From Aquirufa beregesia (GTDB lineage: Bacteria; Bacteroidota; Bacteroidia; Cytophagales; Spirosomataceae): a stretch of DNA of 64,000 nt. Below are positions 37,463 through 46,392 of this stretch, piece after piece. Both the position numbers and the translations under genes were made by a program. The DNA lies in contig NZ_SEWW01000008.1 in the NCBI RefSeq assembly GCF_011090385.1, positions 62,001-126,000 of the forward strand, read 5' to 3'. How positions within the stretch are numbered: the first letter of the stretch is position 1; each line of letters begins with the position of its first letter. The notes beneath the pieces are model-generated. The model was not told the DNA's origin and did not search any database. It saw nothing but the letters and a program-made list of their open reading frames with translations.

Positions 37463-38308
37463 CTATTTAAGAATCTTCTTCCTATATTGATTCGGGCTTT
37501 CTCCAATGGTCCTGGTAAAAATTTTAGTAAAATACGACAATGACTCAAATCCACAGGCAAAAGCAATATCGCCTATACTTTGATCCTGTACTAACATTTT
37601 CTTTGCTTGGGTGATGCGATATTGATTCACATAATGGCTAAAGGTGAGTTGCGTTTTTGATTTAAAATACCGACAAAAGGCTTCTTTCGACAAATGACAT
37701 TTCTCGGCTATTTCATCCAATGGAATAGATTCCATATAGTGATTTTCAACCCATTCCTTCACGATTTTCCAACGCTGCTGATTCTTTTGTGAAGGATTTT
37801 CCCAGGTCGCCATTTCATTCAAATAAATGGGTTTCATTTCCTTAGCCAACACTTGAAAAATCGACAAAATCTCAATAAACTGTTCAAAATGCGAATACTC
37901 AGGTAAAGCTATCAAACGCTGACCCAATTCCACTTTCCTGTCTCCTTCAAAAACGATTCCCGTTTTTGCCCTTTCAAATAATTCCTTGATTGCATGCAAT
38001 TCCGGTACTTCTGCCCAAGTCCTCCCCAAAAAATCTTCCTTCATCTGAACCACTATTTTACGGTAGGGTACTTTCAACCCATAATCAAAATTTAAATGAG
38101 GAATGTGCGGACCTATAAACACTAAATCACTTTGTTGGTATTGACTCACATGACTTCCTACCCTTCTAGGGCCTGCCTCCGCTTCGATATAAAGTAATTC
38201 ATATTCTGGATGAGAATGCCATAAATAAAAATCTTGCAAATGGGGAGTCTGCAAAATCCGAAATGAACTTTCCTCCTGGATTTGTATCGCTTCAAACTGA
38301 ACCTTCAT
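37463..38308 (-). CDS. AraC-family transcriptional regulator
   Basis: A 281-residue regulator. The N-terminal cupin-like domain ('FYLWHSHPEYELLYIEAEAGPRRVG...FIGPHIPH') probably senses a sugar; the C-terminal AraC domain has two helix-turn-helix motifs ('IPLDEIAEKCHLSKEAFCRYFKSKTQLTFSHYV' and 'SIGDIAFACGFESLSYFTKIFTRTIGESPNQYR'). The start is the ATG at 38308; the frame also has a TTG three codons earlier. Divergent to the PhyH gene and close to GH105 and GSDH genes, so it may control them. Confidence 0.9.
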   Translation of the reverse strand: MKVQFEAIQIQEESSFRILQTPHLQDFYLWHSHPEYELLYIEAEAGPRRVGSHVSQYQQSDLVFIGPHIPHLNFDYGLKVPYRKIVVQMKEDFLGRTWAEVPELHAIKELFERAKTGIVFEGDRKVELGQRLIALPEYSHFEQFIEILSIFQVLAKEMKPIYLNEMATWENPSQKNQQRWKIVKEWVENHYMESIPLDEIAEKCHLSKEAFCRYFKSKTQLTFSHYVNQYRITQAKKMLVQDQSIGDIAFACGFESLSYFTKIFTRTIGESPNQYRKKILK

Positions 38309-38439
38309 TTTAACCAAATTGATAATTTAATCTCTATACTACACAATAAATATCAATATTGTTATAAAAGTGGTTAATTCTATCTTAAAAATAGAAATTG
38401 ACTCTTGCTAATTTGCATCATTCAAATTTCAAACAAAAC

Positions 38440-39420
38440 ATGAATACAAGGAACACCCAACACACCACGATGGCAACCATGAATGCTCATTTAAACATAC
38501 CTGGTAACCCATCTCTTGCGAAAAGTAGTATCAGTCAATTGAATGATGGAAACTCAGCAAAATCTCTGAGAGCATTAAGCGAAGAGGAATTTAAATTCTG
38601 GAAACGTGAAGGCTATATCGTGGTAAAAAATGCTATCTCCAAAGAACAAGCTGCTCAAACGGCACAAGCCATTTGGGAATTTGAAGAAAAAGACCCCAAT
38701 GATGCAAGCTCTTGGTATACTCCACCTAGAGCAGATATGCAAATGAGGGAACTAATTGGTTCAGGAATGGTAGAAATGTACAATCATCCTTTGCTTTGGG
38801 CAAATCGACAAAGCCAACGAGTTTATGATGCTTTTGTGGATGTATGGGGAACAGATGATTTATGGGTGACCATAGATCGATGTAATCTCAATTTTCCAGT
38901 TCAACCAGATAAACCATTTAAAGGATTCATTCATTGGGATTATGATCCAGAAACAAAACCCGTGAATGTACAAGGAGTGTTGGCTTTAGTAGACCAAACA
39001 GACGAAAACATGGGAGGCTTTCAATGCATTCCCGAGTTGTACCGCACATATGATACTTGGAAATTAAGTCAACCCGAAGATCGTGATCGATTTAAGCCCG
39101 ACACCACCAGATTCCAACTCACCAAAATTAAAATGGAAGCAGGAGATTTACTTATTTTTAATAGCCTGTTGGCTCATGGAATCAGACCTAATCTAACCCA
39201 AGATAAAGTACGTGTTGCTCAATATATTTCCATGATGCCGGCAGAACCCGATAACCAAGCTTTACTTGATTGGCGAATTAATTCATGGAAAAACAAAATT
39301 GCGCCAGAAGGTTATGCTTTTCCAGGAGACCCAAGAGGGAAGGAAAAGACACAGCCAGTAGCTGAGCTAAACGAGCTTGGAAAAAAACTGCTGGGCTTCG
39401 GATCTAACTACCTCAAATGA
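38440..39420 (+). CDS. Phytanoyl-CoA dioxygenase (PhyH) family Fe(II)/2-oxoglutarate oxygenase
   Basis: A 326-residue non-heme iron oxygenase. The HxD...H facial triad is His165 and Asp167 in 'FIHWDYDPE' and His246 in 'LLAHGIRPN'; Arg258 ('RVAQY') should hold 2-oxoglutarate. N-terminal 'EEFKFWKREGYIVVKNAISKEQ' is typical of the family. The start is the ATG at 38440, although ATGs at 38470 and 38479 would remove only poorly conserved residues. The substrate is unknown; its setting between an AraC regulator and GH105 suggests a modified sugar or plant/algal compound. Ends inside the convergent GH105 gene (13-base overlap). Confidence 0.88.
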   Translation: MNTRNTQHTTMATMNAHLNIPGNPSLAKSSISQLNDGNSAKSLRALSEEEFKFWKREGYIVVKNAISKEQAAQTAQAIWEFEEKDPNDASSWYTPPRADMQMRELIGSGMVEMYNHPLLWANRQSQRVYDAFVDVWGTDDLWVTIDRCNLNFPVQPDKPFKGFIHWDYDPETKPVNVQGVLALVDQTDENMGGFQCIPELYRTYDTWKLSQPEDRDRFKPDTTRFQLTKIKMEAGDLLIFNSLLAHGIRPNLTQDKVRVAQYISMMPAEPDNQALLDWRINSWKNKIAPEGYAFPGDPRGKEKTQPVAELNELGKKLLGFGSNYLK

Positions 39421-40754
39421 ATAGCAGAATCTTTGATCTCAAACGAATGATTTTTCATCATTTCCCACATGGCCGCCCCTGCTAATAATACTGGGCCATA
39501 CCCATGCGCTGCAAAAGGTGATATCGGTCGATTGAAATAAAAAGCAGGATCCCAAGCCAATCCTGTACCCACACAAGTTCCATCTACTTGTCCTTGTGCA
39601 TTGACTTTAGAGGCTGTAGCTTGCCAACCTAAAATGGCGGCTGGCCCATAAGTTCGAGGATCCAACCAACCTTGGTTTACTCCTTTAGCTAAGACATAGG
39701 TATAAATAGCCGTCGCTGAAGTTTCCAAATAAGAATCATTCCGATCAATCAATTGATGCCAAAAACCAGTACCATCTTGATGCGCCATTAAGCCTTTCAA
39801 ATGCTTTTTTAATTGACTTAATAAAGCTGGGCGGGCAGGATGATTCGCAGGCAAAAACTCCAATAATTCTGCATTGGTCAACAAGGCCCAACCGTTAGCT
39901 CTAGCCCAATGAAATTCGGGATGCTCCTCCGATCCTTCAAGATAACCATGCATAAACAAACCTAAACTAGGATTGAACATACGTTTTTGATAGGATTCAA
40001 ACTGAAATACCGCTTCATTAAAACAATTCACATTCACCGAATCCTTACCTAACTGTAATAAGGCTGGAATAGCCATATATAAATCATCTAACCAAATGGT
40101 ATTGGGCAATGGACGCATACGAGCCAAGGTCTTATCGGGTAATCGATGTTCTTCTTTTAAGATAAAGTTCAATGCCTTTTGGGTAATTAAAGAATCATCT
40201 CCATCGAATCCAGCACGTTTTGCTTTTAAAAAAGCCATGGACATCGCTCCAATATCATCCAATGCTTTTGGATTAATTAAACCACTCAACACATGAGATT
40301 TAGTGGGATTTTGCTGCGTATATTGATAGGCCTTGGGTAAAGTCTCAAGGATAAATTTCAATCGCTTAAATACAAACTCTTTGTATTTGGCATCACCACT
40401 AACCTTTTCTAAGGCCAACATACCATGGTATGTTACTCCAAACTCATAAGAAACAGGTCTAAAATCCCCTTTGGCAAAGACTAATTGATCAGAATAAATT
40501 TGGTATGGATTCCAACCTTCTCCAGAAGCTTTATGAATCAAATTGGCAGGTGTAGCCTTTTCCAAATACGTATAAACCTTATCCACCGTTGCTTTGATTT
40601 GTCCTTCATTAGGAACGACATAGGGTGTAGGATAATCGGGTTGAAGGGCATGCAAAGGGGCATTAGCATCAGAAGCTGCCGTAATATTTTTTTGTGCTAA
40701 ACCAGGAATGATGTAGGAAACGAATGCTCCCAAAATCAAGATTACTTTTTTCAT
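39408..40754 (-). CDS. Unsaturated rhamnogalacturonyl hydrolase-like, GH105
   Basis: A 448-residue secreted (alpha/alpha)6-barrel hydrolase. The signal peptide ends around 'GLAQ' (residue 21). 'NTIWLDDLYMAIPALLQLG' (Asp223/Asp224) is the GH105 catalytic-acid region, and 'FHWARANGWALLTNAELLEFLP' and 'GTGFWHQLIDRNDSYLETSATAIYTY' are other family blocks. Enzymes of this type cleave unsaturated galacturonyl or glucuronyl ends from pectin or ulvan fragments. The start is the ATG at 40754, which gives a proper signal peptide. Confidence 0.88.
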   Translation of the reverse strand: MKKVILILGAFVSYIIPGLAQKNITAASDANAPLHALQPDYPTPYVVPNEGQIKATVDKVYTYLEKATPANLIHKASGEGWNPYQIYSDQLVFAKGDFRPVSYEFGVTYHGMLALEKVSGDAKYKEFVFKRLKFILETLPKAYQYTQQNPTKSHVLSGLINPKALDDIGAMSMAFLKAKRAGFDGDDSLITQKALNFILKEEHRLPDKTLARMRPLPNTIWLDDLYMAIPALLQLGKDSVNVNCFNEAVFQFESYQKRMFNPSLGLFMHGYLEGSEEHPEFHWARANGWALLTNAELLEFLPANHPARPALLSQLKKHLKGLMAHQDGTGFWHQLIDRNDSYLETSATAIYTYVLAKGVNQGWLDPRTYGPAAILGWQATASKVNAQGQVDGTCVGTGLAWDPAFYFNRPISPFAAHGYGPVLLAGAAMWEMMKNHSFEIKDSAIHLR

Positions 40755-40818
40755 ATTCAATAATTTACACATGGAATAAAGACCGATGGCCCACAAATCT
40801 ACGCATTAACAAACAAAA

Positions 40819-40862
40819 AAAAGGAGTTTTCTTCCGCTGTGAACGTGTAGAAAACTCCTTTT
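40819..40862. terminator. Terminator hairpin between GH105 and GSDH genes
   Basis: AAAAGGAGTTTTCT and AGAAAACTCCTTTT form a perfect 14-bp stem with a 16-base loop; A and T tracts on both sides allow use on either strand. It ends the GSDH transcript (minus strand, stop at 40882). Confidence 0.75.
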
Positions 40863-40881
40863 ATATGGATTTATTGTGAGC

Positions 40882-43728
40882 TTATTGCTTCACTTCTATT
40901 CCTGAAATCTGCACGACAATTTGTTGGGGTGCTGTTTGAGGATTAACTGCTACAAAATAGATATCGTGTGAACCACTTACGGCCTGAATATCTACTTTAA
41001 CTGGAGCCGGACCACCCATTCTTCTCTGCCCACCACCTTGACCAGCTGGTGCCCCAGCTGCTGGAGCTGTAGTAGGAGTTCCCAAAGGTGCACCTTTCTG
41101 TTGTGAATTAGCTGCTGCTGGAGGAGGACCAAAACCAGTAGCCTGAGAAACAGCAATTGGTGTTGTTTTTCCAATTAAGGTTCCAGTTGGTGAATCCAAA
41201 CGAATTTCAATGACCCCACCAGTAGCATTGGTACGTGCTTGTGCCGAAGCTGAAATTTCCATGGATTTAATTCCAGTCAAATCCAATTGCCTATACGCAA
41301 TGTAAGGATTTTGTCCCACCATGTTGGTAGCACGTGCTGGAGTAATCAATTGTTGAATTCCAAAACGCAAATCAGCTTTCTCTGGATCTAAAGACGGATG
41401 ACGTAATAGCAACCATTTCTCCGATTGTGCAGGAGAAATCTTATTATTTCCCTTGTCTAAATAAGTGGCCCGTACCACAAATACTCCTTTAGAACCTACA
41501 TTCTCTTTCGGGATAACAGCATCAATTTCACCAGCCAATGGAATGTTATTGTTGGCTTTTTTATCCCCTAAACTCAAGATATAAGTAACCATGGATTTAG
41601 CATCCGCTTTGGAAATCTGTGGGTGAGCACTCATGGCATGTTCTCCCCAAACTCCCATTCCACCAGCAACCACTTTAGTTGCCAATTGATCCACCACATT
41701 TTGTCCCTTGTATTTAGCAGCCACTTCTTGGTAGCTAGGTCCAACTGAACGTACATTTAAAATATGACATGATTTACAATCACTTTGATTGATTAATTTC
41801 AAACCAGCAGAAGCAAATAAATCACTGTCTGCTTTACGGTGACTTTGAGACATCTCAATTGGATCATATCCTGAAGCAATGTAGTCTACCGTAGCAGCTA
41901 CTGATTCTGGGGCAATCCCTTTTCCTAAAACTCCGTCTTCTTTATCTTCTACCTGAATTTGGTATGCCAATTTTTGACCTGGGAAATAGAATGATTTATT
42001 ACCACTTGGAACTACAATGTCCACTTTAGGAGATTCATTACCTACCTGAACTTCCAAAGAAGCAGTATTACTCAAACCTTTAGGGTCTGTAGCTTTCAAA
42101 CTAACTTGGTATTTTCCTGATTGACTTAATGCTAATTCTGGAGATTCACCTGTCAAGGTTTGTACCACTTTACCCTGTTTTTTAACAGTCCAAGTATAGG
42201 TCAATTTATCACCATCATAATCTTTCGTTCCTTCTGCAGACAATTTTGTTTTGAACGGTGCTGCACCACTTAATTTGCCAGCACTCACTTCCACAGATGG
42301 TTTTCTATTTCCTCCTTGGTATTCGATCTTCACTAATCTAGCATTATCATTCCCTTTGAACCAAGCAGAACCATATTCTAAGACATATAAATCTCCATCT
42401 GGACTAAACTTCATGTCAATAGCACTACCAAAACTTTGATTAGGCAAGAAACGCTCCATGGATTTATAGTTACCATTTTCGTCTAAAGTAACTGACATAA
42501 TCCATCCGCGCATAAACTCCACGATCAACCATTTTCCTTCATAATACGAAGGGAATGCGCGTTTTGAGGTGATAGGAAAATCAGAACGATGATAAACAGG
42601 ACCACCAGTTGCACTTCTACCAGAAGCTCCTACTAATGGGAACTCTTCCGAAGTACCGTATGGATACCAAATAAATGCTTTTTGAGCAGTAGGCAATTCC
42701 TTTAAACCATCGTTGTTAGGAGATTCATTCAAAGGTTTAACTGGATTAAAACGAGGTCCTGAAGTAGAATTCTCAAAATTATAATCGGCATAGGCTTTGT
42801 TGTCTCCAATAAAATAGGGCCATCCAAAAAATCCTGGACCCTTAGCTTGGTTAAATTCATCATACCCTCGGGGTCCTCTATCTGAATCAACAGATGCATC
42901 AGGGCCTACCTCTCCCCAATAGATATAACCTGTTTTAGAATCTATACTAACTCTCCAAGGGTTACGATGTCCCATCGTGTAGATTTCAGGACGTGTCTTG
43001 GGAGTTCCAACTGGAAATAAGTTTCCTTTGGGAATCGTATATGATCCATCTTTCTCTGGATGAATACGTAAAATTTTTCCTAATAAATTATTAGTATTAG
43101 CCGCTCCACGTTGATCATCCCAATAAGCTTGTCCGGCACGCTCATCAATAGGGGCATATCCATCTGAATTACTGTTACTGGTATTGTTACCTACGGTCAA
43201 GAATAAATTTCCAGATTTATCAAAAGCCATGCCCCCACCTGTATGACAACATTCCTCACGCTGAGTAGGCACTTCTAAAATAACTTTTTGCTGGTCTACT
43301 AATAATTCCTCGCCTTTCAACTCCATACGCACTAAAATGTGCTTACTTTCAGTTGGATGAGCATAATATACATACAACCAATGGTTCACTTTAAAATTAG
43401 GGTCCACTGCAATACCCATTAAGCCTTCTTCAGCTTCACGAACCATACCCACACGGTTCTTGTATTTTGTATTGACAACAATGTGCCCTATGACTTTCGT
43501 TTCTTTGGTGCTAGGATTGTATTGTTTTACATCCCCTTTTCTTTCTACAAATAAAATGCGACCATCTGGTAAAAAAACCATTTCCATAGGTTCATCTAAT
43601 TTTTCCATTAATACAGACTTAACGAATCTATTTTCATCAGGAGCCTGTGCATTTCCTTGGAATGACCAAAGAGCAACGCAAGAGAGCATTAAAAGGCGCG
43701 TTAACCTGCCCATTGTAAAGTGTTTCAT
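40882..43728 (-). CDS. Secreted PQQ-type glucose/sorbosone dehydrogenase with PKD, cytochrome c and C-terminal binding domains
   Basis: A 948-residue exported protein (signal peptide 'LLMLSCVALWSFQGNAQ'). The first 450 or so residues are a six-bladed GSDH propeller ('LDEPMEMVFLPDGRILFVERKGDVK', 'GLMGIAVDPNF', 'CCHTGGGMAFDKSGNLFLTVG', 'PEIYTMGHRNPWR'). Then come a PKD domain ('YDGDKLTYTWTV'), a cytochrome c domain with CKSCH (Cys651, Cys654, His655) and a likely axial methionine in 'GEHAMSAHP', and a C-terminal beta-rich carbohydrate-binding-like domain interrupted by a P/A/G/Q-rich linker. It probably oxidises a sugar in the periplasm and passes electrons to its own heme. The start is the ATG at 43728. 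Confidence 0.85.
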   Translation of the reverse strand: MKHFTMGRLTRLLMLSCVALWSFQGNAQAPDENRFVKSVLMEKLDEPMEMVFLPDGRILFVERKGDVKQYNPSTKETKVIGHIVVNTKYKNRVGMVREAEEGLMGIAVDPNFKVNHWLYVYYAHPTESKHILVRMELKGEELLVDQQKVILEVPTQREECCHTGGGMAFDKSGNLFLTVGNNTSNSNSDGYAPIDERAGQAYWDDQRGAANTNNLLGKILRIHPEKDGSYTIPKGNLFPVGTPKTRPEIYTMGHRNPWRVSIDSKTGYIYWGEVGPDASVDSDRGPRGYDEFNQAKGPGFFGWPYFIGDNKAYADYNFENSTSGPRFNPVKPLNESPNNDGLKELPTAQKAFIWYPYGTSEEFPLVGASGRSATGGPVYHRSDFPITSKRAFPSYYEGKWLIVEFMRGWIMSVTLDENGNYKSMERFLPNQSFGSAIDMKFSPDGDLYVLEYGSAWFKGNDNARLVKIEYQGGNRKPSVEVSAGKLSGAAPFKTKLSAEGTKDYDGDKLTYTWTVKKQGKVVQTLTGESPELALSQSGKYQVSLKATDPKGLSNTASLEVQVGNESPKVDIVVPSGNKSFYFPGQKLAYQIQVEDKEDGVLGKGIAPESVAATVDYIASGYDPIEMSQSHRKADSDLFASAGLKLINQSDCKSCHILNVRSVGPSYQEVAAKYKGQNVVDQLATKVVAGGMGVWGEHAMSAHPQISKADAKSMVTYILSLGDKKANNNIPLAGEIDAVIPKENVGSKGVFVVRATYLDKGNNKISPAQSEKWLLLRHPSLDPEKADLRFGIQQLITPARATNMVGQNPYIAYRQLDLTGIKSMEISASAQARTNATGGVIEIRLDSPTGTLIGKTTPIAVSQATGFGPPPAAANSQQKGAPLGTPTTAPAAGAPAGQGGGQRRMGGPAPVKVDIQAVSGSHDIYFVAVNPQTAPQQIVVQISGIEVKQ

Positions 43729-43896
43729 ATATGTAAGGTTGTTCATTTTACAAAAATGATACAATAAGTCGAATGAAAAAAATGCATATATGCTTTTGCT
43801 ACCAATACGCACTATTTGTCGACAAAGGCTGAAATAGCTATAAAAATCATCATAAATCCTGAAAAAAATCCCTAATTTTCAAAAAACCAGATTCAC

Positions 43897-44322
43897 ATGA
43901 TGGGTAAAATATGTTTACTTTTCTTGCTTTCATTCAGCAGTTTGGCTCAAACAAATTCAGATGAAGCTTCCATCCGAGCCATTTTAGCTACACAGAATAA
44001 ATTATGGAATCAAGGTGATATTTCAGGCTTTATGGCTTATTATCACCATTCGACAGATTTAAAATTTATCAGTAAAAATGGAATAACCCAAGGCTGGGAT
44101 GCCACCTTAGCTCGATATCAAAAAAGCTATCCCAATCAGGAAGCCATGGGGCAATTGAGCTTTGATATTTTGGAAGTGGACGTGACGGCTTCTAAAACGG
44201 CTTGGGTTATTGGAAAATGGAATTTAGTTAGACCCAAATTAGGAGATGTTGGCGGGCATTTTACTTTACTCTTGAAAAAAATCAAGGGGAAATGGCTCAT
44301 TTTCAGAGATCATACGAGCTAA
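43897..44322 (+). CDS. Exported SnoaL/DUF4440-like protein
   Basis: A 141-residue protein with a signal peptide ending near 'SFSSLAQ' and an NTF2-like domain: 'EASIRAILATQNKLWNQGDISGFMAYYHHSTDLKFIS', then 'GWDATLARYQKSYP', ending in 'GHFTLLLKKIKGKWLIFRDHTS'. The family covers ketosteroid-isomerase-like folds of mixed function. Its 3' end overlaps the convergent phosphatase gene by 20 bases. Confidence 0.78.
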   Translation: MMGKICLLFLLSFSSLAQTNSDEASIRAILATQNKLWNQGDISGFMAYYHHSTDLKFISKNGITQGWDATLARYQKSYPNQEAMGQLSFDILEVDVTASKTAWVIGKWNLVRPKLGDVGGHFTLLLKKIKGKWLIFRDHTS

Positions 44323-44917
44323 GAATTTCAAAGGCATAAAACAATTCTGAGGCTATTTGGGCAGAACGCTCGTCGTATTGAAATGCCTCCTCCAGACTAT
44401 CATCATACATTTTTGGATCCTCGTATCTTAAAGGAATCCTGACTGAAGCCCCTGAAATGTAAGGGCAATTTTCGTCGGCATGAGCACATGTCATCACCGC
44501 AGCAAATTGCTGATGTGGATTGATGGGATTATCGTAAATTTTAGAAAAAGCTATCATAGGTTGGGCATCTTCTGTATGAAAAATAACATATACAGGATTA
44601 GCATGTCCTCGTTTGATGACCTGAAAACCAAAGCGTTGCATAGAAGCCACAGCCCGCTCATTACAAGCCGTTTCCTCCACTCCTCCCGAATACGCTTGCA
44701 AAGGAATACCAAAAAAATCGGCGGCCGTTTGTGCCCAAATCTGAGAAAATTGACTCCTCCTAGAATTGTGTGTACAAATAAAATTTAATCGCAAAGGCTT
44801 TCCTTGTTGTAAACAATCCTTCATATAGGCCACCAATACAGCAATCTGTTCTTTTCTCTCTGCTGAAATTGGTCGTTCACGAATGGTTTGAATTTTTGCC
44901 TCTAAAGCTGGATACAT
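44303..44917 (-). CDS. Low-molecular-weight phosphotyrosine phosphatase / arsenate-reductase-like protein
   Basis: A 204-residue protein. The phosphate-binding loop 'FICTHNSRRSQFSQIWA' carries Cys48 and Arg54 (CX5R), as in LMW phosphatases and thioredoxin-linked ArsC. Other cysteines are in 'VEETACNERA' (Cys around 84) and 'VMTCAHADENCPY', which might act in the ArsC-type disulfide relay. 'IPLRYEDPKMYDD' supplies a general-acid aspartate. It could reduce arsenate or dephosphorylate proteins. An 18-base palindrome of ArsR type lies 20 bases upstream, supporting arsenate. Confidence 0.8.
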   Translation of the reverse strand: MYPALEAKIQTIRERPISAERKEQIAVLVAYMKDCLQQGKPLRLNFICTHNSRRSQFSQIWAQTAADFFGIPLQAYSGGVEETACNERAVASMQRFGFQVIKRGHANPVYVIFHTEDAQPMIAFSKIYDNPINPHQQFAAVMTCAHADENCPYISGASVRIPLRYEDPKMYDDSLEEAFQYDERSAQIASELFYAFEILSSYDL

Positions 44918-44936
44918 GGTAAATTAAATTTTATTG

Positions 44937-44954
44937 TATCGCAATATTACGATA
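44937..44954 (-). promoter_or_regulatory. ArsR-like operator palindrome
   Basis: TATCGCAATATTACGATA is symmetric at 16 of 18 positions (centre AATATT). It stands 20 bases upstream of the phosphatase/ArsC-like gene. ArsR/SmtB repressors bind such A/T-centred palindromes. No ArsR gene is in the neighbourhood, so the regulator would act in trans. Confidence 0.5.
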
Positions 44955-44987
44955 AATATAAGGGTTGAAAAACAGATGAATGAATAT

Positions 44988-45851
44988 TTAAGGAACGATG
45001 ACATGAAAATGACCAGGCAAGACATGAAACTCAAAACGATTTGAGACTATTAATTCACCATCTATTTGGGCTTTCAGCTTCCGCTCAGACAGTATGGTAA
45101 CTTGCTTAGCTTGTTGAAAATGTAGAAATGAAATATGTTCATGTTTGCCTTGTTGGATCTTCGGCAAATACCATATTCGTTTAAAAATAGATAAAGGTTC
45201 ACAAAGCAATATATCCAATTGGTTATCCCAGATAGATGCATTGGGGATAAAATGAAAGCCTCCTCCCGCTCTAGAAGAATTAAAAACCATGCATAAAAAA
45301 ACACGGCGCTCTATCCATTCGCTGCCTAAACTCATGCGAATGGGAAATGACCGAAAGGTGAAAATCTGAGGTATGGCCGCCAAAAAATAGCCAATTAATC
45401 CACCAATGGCTCGTATGGCATTCATGGACTCCAAGACCTCTCCTTCCAAACCCATGCCCACTCCATTTAAAAACAATTGACCATTGCACATTCCCGCATC
45501 TACGGCCCGACTTTTTTCAGACAAGATGATGTTTAAATGAGCCTCCTTAGTGACATCTCCATACAATTTCCAATAAAAATCATTTCCTGTGCCCCCTTTG
45601 AAAAAGGCAATGGGAAGATGGCAGTTAGGATAAGCATTTGCAAAATAATTGTAGGTCCCATCCCCACCCAGCACCCAAATTTGATTAAAACCATCTAAAT
45701 TTGGAGGCCAATCTTGAAAAAACATGACCACGCGTAGCGTACCTTGAGTCTTTAATTCGACTTGTTCCTCCACCCAATGCGCATACGTTCTAGTTCTTTT
45801 GGAACAAAAAGGATTAATCAAAAATGCGATATGACTTATCTCCACACCCAA
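44988..45851 (-). CDS. Diacylglycerol/lipid kinase family protein
   Basis: A 287-residue DAGK-catalytic-domain protein: 'AFLINPFCSKRTRTYAHWVE', nucleotide-binding 'QIWVLGGDGTYNYFANAYPN', 'AFFKGGTGNDFYWKLYGD' and 'LFLNGVGMGLEGEVLE' follow the YegS/DgkB order. It should phosphorylate diacylglycerol or a related lipid. The frame starts at TTG (45851); a GTG two codons later (45845) is an alternative, and no ATG is suitable. It follows the CBS gene after three bases. Confidence 0.85.
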   Translation of the reverse strand: MGVEISHIAFLINPFCSKRTRTYAHWVEEQVELKTQGTLRVVMFFQDWPPNLDGFNQIWVLGGDGTYNYFANAYPNCHLPIAFFKGGTGNDFYWKLYGDVTKEAHLNIILSEKSRAVDAGMCNGQLFLNGVGMGLEGEVLESMNAIRAIGGLIGYFLAAIPQIFTFRSFPIRMSLGSEWIERRVFLCMVFNSSRAGGGFHFIPNASIWDNQLDILLCEPLSIFKRIWYLPKIQQGKHEHISFLHFQQAKQVTILSERKLKAQIDGELIVSNRFEFHVLPGHFHVIVP

Positions 45852-45854
45852 TCC

Positions 45855-46283
45855 TTACATTTGTATGTAATTTTTTAGATGCTCAATCGTATCCAAATGG
45901 TCTTGGATAGTAGCTGTAATCAAATCATTGACAGAGATAATTCCTGCAAAATGACCATTTTCTAAAACAGGTAAATAACGTATGTTTTTTTCTGATACGA
46001 TAATCATACACATCTCGAGCGTTGTTTCTCGGTTGATATGGGGTAAATCCGTGGACATAATTTCCTTGACAGAGGCATCAATCGAACTTTTGCCTAGTAA
46101 AATCACCTTGCGAGCATAGTCCCTTTCGGTCATGATACCCAAATATTGGTTTCCTTCCATCACAACCACAGAACCAATGTTTTGATCTTGCATAATTTTT
46201 AATGCTTCAATCACATGCGTATCAGGTCCTACGGTAATCGTATCCCTTTTTCTTTGCGATAAAATGTCGTTGACTTTTTTCAT
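45855..46283 (-). CDS. CBS-domain protein
   Basis: A 142-residue protein made of two CBS motifs: 'TVGPDTHVIEALKIMQDQNIGSVVVMEGNQYLGIMTERDYARKV' and 'HINRETTLEMCMIIVSEKNIRYLPVLENGHFAGIISVNDLI'. The tandem pair (Bateman module) binds adenine nucleotides and works as an energy sensor or regulates partner proteins. It lacks an attached enzyme domain. In the same run as the lipid kinase. A TATTTTTG word on the minus strand (46327-46320) could be its -7 element. Confidence 0.9.
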   Translation of the reverse strand: MKKVNDILSQRKRDTITVGPDTHVIEALKIMQDQNIGSVVVMEGNQYLGIMTERDYARKVILLGKSSIDASVKEIMSTDLPHINRETTLEMCMIIVSEKNIRYLPVLENGHFAGIISVNDLITATIQDHLDTIEHLKNYIQM

Positions 46284-46354
46284 AGCTTTAATTTTGTGTT
46301 GGAATAATTTAAATTAATACAAAAATATTACAAACAAAAAGCTTTGAACATAAA

Positions 46355-46376
46355 AAAAGAGGCAGAAGCCTCTTTT
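46355..46376 (-). terminator. Terminator of the intradiol dioxygenase gene
   Basis: AAAAGAGGC / GCCTCTTTT, nine-bp stem, four-base loop; T-run on the minus strand. It lies 17 bases after the stop of the dioxygenase gene. Confidence 0.75.
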
Positions 46377-46392
46377 CCATCTAGGAACAAAT

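Noticed and set aside
38398..38439. TTG start for the PhyH gene
   Set aside because: The ATG at 38440 is better placed; the extra residues are not family-like, and the stretch contains a possible -7 like TAATTTG word.
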